DNA of 11,203 nucleotides from Fimbriimonadaceae bacterium (GTDB lineage Bacteria > Armatimonadota > Fimbriimonadia > Fimbriimonadales > Fimbriimonadaceae), in assembly GCA_014380605.1 (NCBI GenBank), contig JACMJO010000194.1, forward strand, positions 1 to 11,203, read 5' to 3'. Under the pieces are notes generated by a model that was not told the DNA's origin, made no database searches, and saw only the letters and a list, made by a program, of their open reading frames with translations. This document shows, piece after piece, positions 4,679 through 11,203 of this stretch. The position numbers and the translations under genes are program-made. Numbering within the stretch: position 1 is the first letter of the stretch; every line of letters begins with the position of its first letter.

Positions 4679-6148
4679 TTAGTGGCCGGACAAGAATTGC
4701 ATTATAGGTGAAAACAGGACAAAGGCACCGAATATTCCCACCATGCAGATGACGCATGCGCTTCTGAGCCCGTGATTCATGTTCAGGTTTTGCACAGACT
4801 CGCCTTCCTCGTCGGCGACGAACATGGCGCGCCCAATTCCTAAGTAGTAATAGACGCTGATGATCGAGTTAAAGGCAAGCACAATCGCAAGGGGAAGCAA
4901 ATCAGCGGTTAAGGCGTCCTTGAAGATCAACAGTTTGCCGATAAAACCAGCAGTCCCCGGGATTCCGATGAGCGAACACATGAACACGATGAGCGCGCCT
5001 GCCGCGAGGGGCGCTCGGTGCCAAAGACCCCGCACATCGTCGAATTTGGTGCCTTCCTTCCCGGCTCGTGCCGACAGCGTAACTACAGCAAACGCGCCGA
5101 TAGTCATCAGACTGTAGCTGAGCAGGTAGTAGCTGATTGTGTCCGACCCGACCTTATCGGGCGACTTCACGTGGGCCAGAATCGCAACCAGAATGTATCC
5201 GGCATGGGCGATCGAGGAGTAGCCCAAGACTCGCTTGACGTCCTTTTGAACGAGAGCCGTTAGATTGCCAACGGTCATCGTCAAAATCGCGATCCAGTAC
5301 ATGGCTGGCAACCAGTAGTCCTGCATCGCCCCGCTTGCGTCTGCGACTCGATACAGGGCCGCGACGGCGGCGATCTTCGATCCAGCCACCATGAAAGCGG
5401 TTACATTGGTTGGTGCCCCCTGATAGACGTCGGGAGTCCACATGTGGAACGGAACGAAGGAGCTCTTAAACGACAGTCCGATCAGGAGCAAACCCAAACC
5501 AAAGACTAAGAGTGTGCGAACCTGATGGTCGCCCCCAATCCAAGCGATCGATATCTGATCCAGGTGGAGGCTTCCAGTAGCGCCATAGATGAACGCGATT
5601 CCGTAGAGCAGGAATCCGCTGGCAAAGGCTCCGAGGAGGAAATACTTCAAGGCAGATTCCTCCGACTTGCTTTCCTTGCGGCTCATGCCAGCCAGAACAT
5701 AGAGCGCGATCGACAGGACTTCTAAGCCCAAAAAGATCATGAGGAGGTTGCGGCTGGTAACCATGACCATCGCCCCGACCGTGGACCAGAGGAGCATGGG
5801 ATAGAACTCGCCGAACGGAATCCGCTTCTCGCGCAGATAACCCTCGCTGAACAGGATACTAAGAAAGGCGCTCCCAACCAGCAAGAGCTGCATTATCAGG
5901 GAGAAACGATCTCGGGTCACCATGCCCGCCATGGACTCGCCTTCGAAGTGAAGGCTTGTATCGAACTGGCCCACGAGGGAGATTCCCGCAACGGCCAATC
6001 CAAGCAAAGAGAGCCAAACAATCATGTTGTTGTTTTTCTTTGGCCTGTTCATTTCGATGCAGAGCGCGATGATGCCCGTCATCGCAACCAGAACAACTGG
6101 CGCGATCATCGAGAATTCGATTTGAGGCAAGGCGGGCTTATACTGCAT
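4679..6148 (-). CDS. nuoN: NADH-quinone oxidoreductase subunit N
   Basis: NuoN is one of the three antiporter-like proton-pumping subunits in the membrane arm of complex I. The 489-aa length and run of about 14 hydrophobic helices fit the family. Diagnostic stretches are FLGLEVLSIALYVLAG (139-154) with the TM5 glutamate E143, LSFKSSFVPFHMWTPDVYQG (225-244) with the TM7 lysine K228, GSKIA with K258, VKRVLGYSSIAHAGY (304-318), and IGIPGTAGFIGK (394-405) ending at K405. The PDVYQGAPTNVTAF segment separates NuoN from NuoM and NuoL. Its ATG at 6148 lies inside the end of the upstream uroD-like gene (11-nt overlap), which implies translational coupling. It is normally last in the nuo operon, as here among the complex I genes. 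Confidence 0.96.
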   Translation of the reverse strand: MQYKPALPQIEFSMIAPVVLVAMTGIIALCIEMNRPKKNNNMIVWLSLLGLAVAGISLVGQFDTSLHFEGESMAGMVTRDRFSLIMQLLLVGSAFLSILFSEGYLREKRIPFGEFYPMLLWSTVGAMVMVTSRNLLMIFLGLEVLSIALYVLAGMSRKESKSEESALKYFLLGAFASGFLLYGIAFIYGATGSLHLDQISIAWIGGDHQVRTLLVFGLGLLLIGLSFKSSFVPFHMWTPDVYQGAPTNVTAFMVAGSKIAAVAALYRVADASGAMQDYWLPAMYWIAILTMTVGNLTALVQKDVKRVLGYSSIAHAGYILVAILAHVKSPDKVGSDTISYYLLSYSLMTIGAFAVVTLSARAGKEGTKFDDVRGLWHRAPLAAGALIVFMCSLIGIPGTAGFIGKLLIFKDALTADLLPLAIVLAFNSIISVYYYLGIGRAMFVADEEGESVQNLNMNHGLRSACVICMVGIFGAFVLFSPIMQFLSGH

Positions 6149-6815
6149 AGCTTTCTTCGGTTCTTAAACTTGATTCGAGCACTCGGGACAAGAAGGCGGT
6201 TCCGGAATCTAATAGGATGTCTGACTCGGGATCTTCGCTCAGCAACGCGCCAGCACGCATCTTCCGGACCTCGCTTGCCGGAATCTGCGTCTCCTTGAAA
6301 TCCCAGCCGAAGGCGTGGGCAGGCAGATCGCTCACAAAGTCTAGGTAAACGTCCTCTTCGCCAACCACAAAAATGGCATTGAAGAGAGCGTCTTTCACGC
6401 CCTCTAGCAGTTCTCGATCCCGCTCCAGATAGAAGCCGCCGTACTGCATCGGGGTGCAGTGTCTTGCCCGGGCTCCATACAGCCGGTACAAGATCCCGTC
6501 AGCGCCGACTTCGAACGCTTGGTCGATATCGCGCTTCGCTTCGTCTACCAACTCGCCGAGGACGCGATTGCCCGCCTTAGGATCGTCCTTGAGAATCTTG
6601 TTGAGGTCGATCTCTTGCTGGAGGGCCAGACCGAACGGATTCGTGATCTCGACCAGTGCTACATCGTGCTCACCTTCCTCCATATGCTCGGGAAGGGTTT
6701 CGTGGTTAAAGTAACGCAGGTCGGAACCTGGCTCCCAGTGGGGCCAATGAATGACCGGCTTGCGATCTACTTCCCCGCCCCGGCCGGTTGCCAACAATCG
6801 TTCTCGCGAGGTCAT
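6138..6815 (-). CDS. Uroporphyrinogen-decarboxylase-superfamily-like protein inserted in the nuo operon
   Basis: The N-terminus TSRERLLATGRGGEVDRKPV matches the family opening (R-E-R-x-L-x-A-x-x-G-x-x-x-D-R-x-P-V) of URO-D-like proteins, which include uroporphyrinogen decarboxylases and corrinoid-linked methyltransferases. KRDIDQAFEVGADGILYRL (94-112) resembles the family's barrel strand in AGADGI, and DVYLDFVSDLPAHAFGWD (155-172) resembles the later strand with the Gly-Trp-Asp turn. At 225 aa it is far shorter than the usual roughly 340. The metal-binding His/Cys motif of the methyltransferases is not visible, although C120 lies in ARHCTPMQYGG. It starts with an ATGA overlap on the nuoM stop and its end overlaps the nuoN start by 11 nt, so its expression is locked to complex I. 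A heme-synthesis role is unlikely. A complex I assembly or regulatory role is inferred only from position. Confidence 0.72.
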   Translation of the reverse strand: MTSRERLLATGRGGEVDRKPVIHWPHWEPGSDLRYFNHETLPEHMEEGEHDVALVEITNPFGLALQQEIDLNKILKDDPKAGNRVLGELVDEAKRDIDQAFEVGADGILYRLYGARARHCTPMQYGGFYLERDRELLEGVKDALFNAIFVVGEEDVYLDFVSDLPAHAFGWDFKETQIPASEVRKMRAGALLSEDPESDILLDSGTAFLSRVLESSLRTEESYAV

Positions 6816-8563
6816 TTGTTGCCCTCTGCGATGAGGTTCCAGTTATCGCCGCTCGCAGTTGTTGACCCAGCAACGACTCTTCGCCACTCTTCGACCTCTT
6901 TGAGCTTCGCCTCTTTAGCCGTGATCTCCTCTTTCAGAGGGTAGTGGAGATTCGCGGGGGCAATGATTTTGCCGTCCGACACCAAATTCATCTGCTCATC
7001 AATCTGGTGGGCATCGTCGCTCCAAACTGGCCTCGTGCCCGTTGGATTAATCGCCATCATTCGAGCCGCGCCCAACGATGCTTCCATGGGCTTCAAGAAG
7101 GTGTTGGGATAGAGACCGCCCCAGAAGATAAACACGACCAATAAGCCGCACATCGCCATTTCCCAAGGCTTAATGTCCTTCAGTCGCTGGTTTTCGGGAT
7201 TGTCGTTCTTGCCGTAGAAGACTTGCTGGAACATGTAGAGCAGGTAGACCGCAGCCAGCACGACTCCGAAGCCGGCGACGACGACAAACCACATACTCAG
7301 CCCAAATGCACCCGCATAGGCAGACTCGAAAGCGCCCATGAGAGCCATGAACTCGCCAATGAATCCGTTCGTGCCGGGAAGGCCAACCGAGCTCAGCATG
7401 ACGATCAGGAAGATCGCCGAGTAGATCGGCATCTGAGCCTTCAGACCGCCGAAGTTCTTAAACATCCTCGTGTGGCGGCGCTCATAGACCAGGCCAATGA
7501 GAAGGAACAGCGCGCCCGTGCTGATGCCATGGTTGAGCTGTTGCATCGCTCCGCCCATCAGGCCGGTGTGGGTTAACGAGAAGATGCCGAGCAGTACAAA
7601 ACCCATGTGGGACACAGATGAGTAGGCCACCAGCTTCTTCCAGTCGGGCTGAACCGACGCAACGATGGCTCCGTAGATGATACCGATCACCGCCAAAGTC
7701 ATGATGATGGGCACTTGCTTGCCGATGGTGTCAGGGAACAGGGGCAGGCAGAACCTGAGGAACCCATAGGTTCCCATTTTCAGCAAGACCCCGGCCAGGA
7801 TCACCGAACCTGCTGTCGGGGCCTCTACGTGGGCATCCGGTAGCCAGGTATGGAAAGGAAAGGCCGGGCATTTGACCAGAAATGCGACGGCAAACGACCA
7901 GAAGATCCACGGCTGCATCTGCATCGCCTGTGCCCAAAGCTTCCCATTCGCAACCTCGCGCTGGATATCGACGATATTGAAGCTGATCGGTCCACCCGTA
8001 GCCTTGGCGTACAGATTGGCGAGGACGATCATTCCCACCAGCATGAAGATCGATCCCGCAAAGGTGTAGATAAAGAACTTCAGGCCCGCGTAGGTTCTGC
8101 GCTCGCCACCCCAGATGCTGATCAGAAGCCACATCGGGACCAGAGACGCTTCGAAGAACGTGTAGAACAGGATCATGTCGAGCGACACGAACACGCCCAG
8201 CATCGCCGTCTCCAGAATCAGGAGGCAGATAAAATAGAGCTTGACCCGTTTCTCGATGTAGAAGCTGAACCAAAACGAGATGACGCTCAGGAATGTGGTC
8301 AGTAGGATGAGCCAGAAACTGATTCCATCCAATCCTAGGCTGTAACTGATGCCAAGGCTTTTGATCCACGGGATCGATTCGACCAGTTGAAAGTGAAAGT
8401 TCTCGGCCGTGAATTTAGGGATGAGGGCGAGCGAGGCCGCAAAGGTTGCCACGGAAAAGCCGAGGGCCAACCACTTGTGGGTTTTCTCTTGCTCTTTGGG
8501 AAGGAGCATCAGCAAGATCGCGCCGATCAAGGGTAGGAAAACGATGAGCGATAACAGCCCCAT
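6812..8563 (-). CDS. nuoM: NADH-quinone oxidoreductase subunit M
   Basis: NuoM is the middle antiporter-like proton-pumping subunit of complex I, in the cytoplasmic membrane. Diagnostic stretches are FYTFFEASLVPMWLL (133-147) with E138, LVKCPAFPFHTWLPDAHVEA (229-248) with K231, VLLKMGTYGF (259-268) with K262, KKLVAYSSVSHMGFVLLG (309-326), HGISTGALFLLIG (345-357), and LPGTNGFIGEF (395-405) with E404. At 583 aa it exceeds the usual roughly 490-520. Residues about 497-583 are a hydrophilic C-terminal extension with a charged helical stretch (KEEITAKEAKLKEVEEWRR, 544-562). The start is ATG at 8563, with a strong GGGGAGGGG 8 bp upstream inside the nuoL end and only 2 bp after the nuoL stop. Its stop overlaps the next gene's start as ATGA. 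Confidence 0.97.
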   Translation of the reverse strand: MGLLSLIVFLPLIGAILLMLLPKEQEKTHKWLALGFSVATFAASLALIPKFTAENFHFQLVESIPWIKSLGISYSLGLDGISFWLILLTTFLSVISFWFSFYIEKRVKLYFICLLILETAMLGVFVSLDMILFYTFFEASLVPMWLLISIWGGERRTYAGLKFFIYTFAGSIFMLVGMIVLANLYAKATGGPISFNIVDIQREVANGKLWAQAMQMQPWIFWSFAVAFLVKCPAFPFHTWLPDAHVEAPTAGSVILAGVLLKMGTYGFLRFCLPLFPDTIGKQVPIIMTLAVIGIIYGAIVASVQPDWKKLVAYSSVSHMGFVLLGIFSLTHTGLMGGAMQQLNHGISTGALFLLIGLVYERRHTRMFKNFGGLKAQMPIYSAIFLIVMLSSVGLPGTNGFIGEFMALMGAFESAYAGAFGLSMWFVVVAGFGVVLAAVYLLYMFQQVFYGKNDNPENQRLKDIKPWEMAMCGLLVVFIFWGGLYPNTFLKPMEASLGAARMMAINPTGTRPVWSDDAHQIDEQMNLVSDGKIIAPANLHYPLKEEITAKEAKLKEVEEWRRVVAGSTTASGDNWNLIAEGNK

Positions 8564-8565
8564 GG

Positions 8566-10794
8566 TTAACGCCCCTCCCCGAACGCTGGCGAAACCGATG
8601 GAGCCGCTTGCGAAGGAACATTACCGACGGGCCGAGTGTTTTCGGGCGGTGCATCCAGGCCCTTTGAAATCGAATACCCAATAGCTCCAAGCAAGCCTAC
8701 AACCCCGATCAGCATCACAAGTGCATACTGCCTGACAAACCCGTTCTGAATTCGCCCAAAGAAGTCGCCCAGCTTGCCTGCAGTCCAGCCGCTGCCGTTC
8801 ACTGCGCCGTCCACCACCTTTGCATCCGCGCCTTGCCACATAGCCAAGCCAAGATCCCGTCCACCGTCTACGGTCGCGGCGACCATGGCGTTGTCATAGC
8901 CAAATTGATTACCGGCTAGGGTTCGGAACGGATTCCACTTGGCCAAATCCCAGCCTTCTTTGATGGGCAGTTTCTTGAGATAGAACGCTAAGCCAAGCAA
9001 GATGCCAAGGACTGCCGCGCCGATACTCAGAGCTTCGAGAGGAATGCCATGGGGGTGGGCTTCTAGACTCAGCACTTGGGTTCCGGGCGGGTAGAGCCAA
9101 TGCTCAAGCAGGTGGTTATTGTTCAAAAGATAGCCGCCGCCAATCGAAAGGATGGCGAGCGCCACGAGGGGGAACCACATGCTGAATGGGACCTCGTGCG
9201 GCTTGTGGCTTTCATCGAGGTCATGGTGGTGCTCGTGAACCTCTGGCTCAGCGTCTAACTGCTCCTGAGTGAAGAAGAATCCGTGCCTATCGGGGCCATG
9301 ATCCTCGTGGGATGCGTGGTGGGCATGGTGTTCATGGGCATCGTGGCCCTCGGAATGGGCCGGGATCAGTTTCCACCTTTCATCCCCGCTAAAGAAGGTC
9401 AACATCGTCATTCGGGTCATGTAGAAGGCGGTTAGTAGGGCAACTGCTAAGCCAACCCATCCCACGATGTAGCTGAAGTTCACTCCGCCTGCCGTCGCGT
9501 GGCTGTTTGCCAGCGCGTAGCCCAGGATGCCTTCCTTAGAGAAGAAACCAGCGAAGGGAGGGACTCCGGCAATCGCCACGAAGCCGATCATCATGGTCCA
9601 GAAGGTGATGGGCAGATACTTCCTGAGCTTCCCGTAGTTCCTCATGTCCTGGTTGTGGGCCATGGCGTGGATGACCGCGCCAGAGCCAAGGAACAACAGG
9701 GCCTTGAAGAAGGCATGGGTGGTGACGTGGAACATTCCAACCCAATAGGCGCCGGCGCCGCAGGCGACGAACATAAATCCGAGCTGCGAAACCGTCGAGT
9801 AGGCCAGAACCTTTTTGATGTCGGTTTGTCCGAATGCAACAAGGGCGGCGAACAGAGCCGTGAATGCTCCGACACAGGCGATAACCGCGCTCGCGATTGG
9901 CGAAAGCTCGAAGATCACATACAGGCGATTCAATAAGAAGACGCCAGCGGTAACCATCGTGGCGGCATGGATTAGGGCGGACACCGGGGTAGGACCCGCC
10001 ATCGCATCGGGAAGCCAAAGGTAAAGCGGGAACTGGGCAGACTTGCCACAGGCCCCAACGAACAGCAACAGGGCGATAGCAGTTGTGACTCCCGGCATCT
10101 CCTTCAGGATTTCCCCGATCACGGGCAAGAAAACGTCGTAACTCAAGAATCTGTCTTCGTGAGCACCAAACTTATCCGCATTTGCGGCAATGACCACGAA
10201 CAGCAAGAACATTCCCAGGGTCAAGCCCCAGTCTCCAATTCGGTTGACGATAAACGCCTTGTTGGCTGCTTTCGCATTGGCCAGGTCCTTGTACCAGAAC
10301 CCAATCAGGAGGTAGGAACAGAGTCCAACTCCCTCCCAACCGATGAAGAGCATCACCAGGTTGTTGCCCAGAACAAGCATGAGCATGGAGGCGATGAATA
10401 GATTCAGGTAAGTAAAGAACCGAGCGTAGTCCTTCTCCTCGGCCATGTATCCCGTGGCATACAGGTGGATCAGAGCTCCAATTCCAGTGATGATCAGCGT
10501 CATCAGCATGGTCAGCGGATCGATTCTGAGTTCAAATGGCACATTCAGACCGGCAATCTTGATCCAATCCCAACCCGCCGACACGAACTCCCGCGTACCC
10601 GGTGCCAGGGTCGTCAGGTTGATTGTGACGACAACCGCGAGTGCGAAGGCGGCAGCGATAGGGGCAACCGCCAAAGCGCCAACCAACCTCTTGCCCGAGC
10701 CGTTGCCAATAAGCCGCTTACCAACGAGGGCCTGAATAAGGAATCCCGCTACCGGCAACCCGATTACCAACCATATCAATCCAAAGTTGTCCAT
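8566..10794 (-). CDS. nuoL: NADH-quinone oxidoreductase subunit L
   Basis: NuoL is the distal antiporter-like subunit of complex I and carries the long lateral helix linking the pump modules. Diagnostic stretches are FIGWEGVGLCSYLLIGFWY (150-168) with E154, GACGKSAQFPLYLWLPDAM (247-265) with K251, GPTPVSALIHAATMV (267-281), KKVLAYSTVSQLGFM (327-341), HVTTHAFFKALLFLGSG (356-372), and PPFAGFFSKEGIL (412-424) with K420. At 742 aa it is longer than the E. coli protein (613). Part of the excess is a loop (480-533) with 16 histidines; more lies in the C-terminal region, which ends with a membrane helix (about 690-710) and a Pro-rich tail. It starts 9 bp after the nuoK stop with a poor ribosome binding site, which suggests coupling to nuoK. 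Confidence 0.97.
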   Translation of the reverse strand: MDNFGLIWLVIGLPVAGFLIQALVGKRLIGNGSGKRLVGALAVAPIAAAFALAVVVTINLTTLAPGTREFVSAGWDWIKIAGLNVPFELRIDPLTMLMTLIITGIGALIHLYATGYMAEEKDYARFFTYLNLFIASMLMLVLGNNLVMLFIGWEGVGLCSYLLIGFWYKDLANAKAANKAFIVNRIGDWGLTLGMFLLFVVIAANADKFGAHEDRFLSYDVFLPVIGEILKEMPGVTTAIALLLFVGACGKSAQFPLYLWLPDAMAGPTPVSALIHAATMVTAGVFLLNRLYVIFELSPIASAVIACVGAFTALFAALVAFGQTDIKKVLAYSTVSQLGFMFVACGAGAYWVGMFHVTTHAFFKALLFLGSGAVIHAMAHNQDMRNYGKLRKYLPITFWTMMIGFVAIAGVPPFAGFFSKEGILGYALANSHATAGGVNFSYIVGWVGLAVALLTAFYMTRMTMLTFFSGDERWKLIPAHSEGHDAHEHHAHHASHEDHGPDRHGFFFTQEQLDAEPEVHEHHHDLDESHKPHEVPFSMWFPLVALAILSIGGGYLLNNNHLLEHWLYPPGTQVLSLEAHPHGIPLEALSIGAAVLGILLGLAFYLKKLPIKEGWDLAKWNPFRTLAGNQFGYDNAMVAATVDGGRDLGLAMWQGADAKVVDGAVNGSGWTAGKLGDFFGRIQNGFVRQYALVMLIGVVGLLGAIGYSISKGLDAPPENTRPVGNVPSQAAPSVSPAFGEGR

Positions 10795-10803
10795 GTTTGG
10801 TTA

Positions 10804-11151
10804 CTATCCGCGCAACAGATTCATTTCATCGATATCGACATCCTGTCGAAGTCGGAAGATGGCCATGATGATCCCTAGCCCGACCGCGACCTCCGCCGCC
10901 GCTACAGCCATGACAAAGATGACCATCACTTGACCGGCCATGCTGGACTCCGCCATTGGAAACTTTCCAACCGGCAGGGTACTGGGCATGTACTTAGCGA
11001 AGGCGAGGAAGGTCAGGTTCACTGCATTCAGCATCAATTCGATGCACATGAAGATGACGATTGGGTTTCGCCGGATGATTACGCCAACCACGCCCACGCT
11101 GAACAGGAAGAGGCCTAGGGCAAGGTAGGCGATCAATGGAACACCCGTCAT
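10804..11151 (-). CDS. nuoK: NADH-quinone oxidoreductase subunit K
   Basis: NuoK is a small three-helix subunit in the proton path between the quinone site and the antiporter-like subunits. The two conserved membrane glutamates are present: E38 in FMCIELMLNAVNLTFLAFA and E87 in MAVAAAEVAVGLGI. RRNPIVIFMCIELMLNA is the family signature. At 115 aa it is longer than the E. coli form (100), with extra residues in the second loop (YMPSTLPVGKFPMAESS, 54-70) and a short charged C-terminus. The ATG at 11151 overlaps the nuoJ stop by one base (TGATG), with AGGAG upstream inside the nuoJ end. Confidence 0.96.
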   Translation of the reverse strand: MTGVPLIAYLALGLFLFSVGVVGVIIRRNPIVIFMCIELMLNAVNLTFLAFAKYMPSTLPVGKFPMAESSMAGQVMVIFVMAVAAAEVAVGLGIIMAIFRLRQDVDIDEMNLLRG

Positions 11152-11203
11152 CAGATTCTCCTCTTGGCCAATAGGATCGAGCCGACGATTCCGACGAGGA
11201 GCA
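11151..11203 (-). CDS. nuoJ: NADH-quinone oxidoreductase subunit J, C-terminal end (partial)
   Basis: Only the last 16 codons plus the stop are inside the window. They read LLVGIVGSILLAKRRI and then TGA, a membrane helix ending in a basic cluster, as expected for the C-terminus of NuoJ directly before nuoK. The TGA shares its last base with the nuoK ATG (TGATG). The rest of the gene lies beyond the right edge. Confidence 0.85.
   Translation of the reverse strand, partial: LLVGIVGSILLAKRRI

Overview
The window reads as the junction between a bacterial chromosome's housekeeping region and an accessory region. The right two thirds (about 3400-11203, all minus strand) is the distal part of a complex I operon in the order nuoJ (last 16 codons)-nuoK-nuoL-nuoM-X-nuoN. 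A sugar-phosphate isomerase/epimerase-like gene and a small beta-rich hypothetical gene follow. X is a short uroporphyrinogen-decarboxylase-superfamily protein, translationally coupled to nuoM on one side and nuoN on the other. Spacing in this block is tight: overlaps of 1, 4 and 11 nt and gaps of 2, 9, 9 and 61 nt. It was probably transcribed as one unit from a promoter beyond the right edge.

From 2850 to 3410 (+) lies a pyroglutamyl-peptidase-I-like gene that converges on this block, with an 11-bp overlap of the two 3' ends. Just upstream of it, at 2729-2790, is the 3' half of a tRNA-Leu(UAA): anticodon stem-loop, variable arm, T arm, 3' acceptor strand and CCA. No matching 5' half lies in front of it. 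This is the expected signature of the far (attR-type) end of an integrative element inserted at a tRNA-Leu gene. The intact, reconstituted tRNA and the integrase would then lie left of this window. An extra 11-nt copy of the core and three TGACGAC repeats sit in the 120 bp on the island side.

The presumed island side (1-2728) carries three genes: a PD-(D/E)XK-type sce7726-family protein (-), a small ribbon-helix-helix-like protein (+) with an 11-bp-spaced direct repeat just before its start, and a 369-aa protein (+) with a C-terminal HEPN-like R-x4-H motif. The last gene is preceded by a 52-nt inverted-repeat leader. A nuclease-like protein, a possible regulator and a HEPN-like protein next to an att site fit a small defence or toxin cargo. 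That function is inference.

The organism is a bacterium of moderate GC with a 14-subunit-type complex I. The uroD-like insertion between nuoM and nuoN and the divergent small proteins suggest a non-model phylum (Armatimonadota-like is my guess, low confidence). The sequence alone does not settle this. No rRNA, CRISPR array or insertion sequence was seen.
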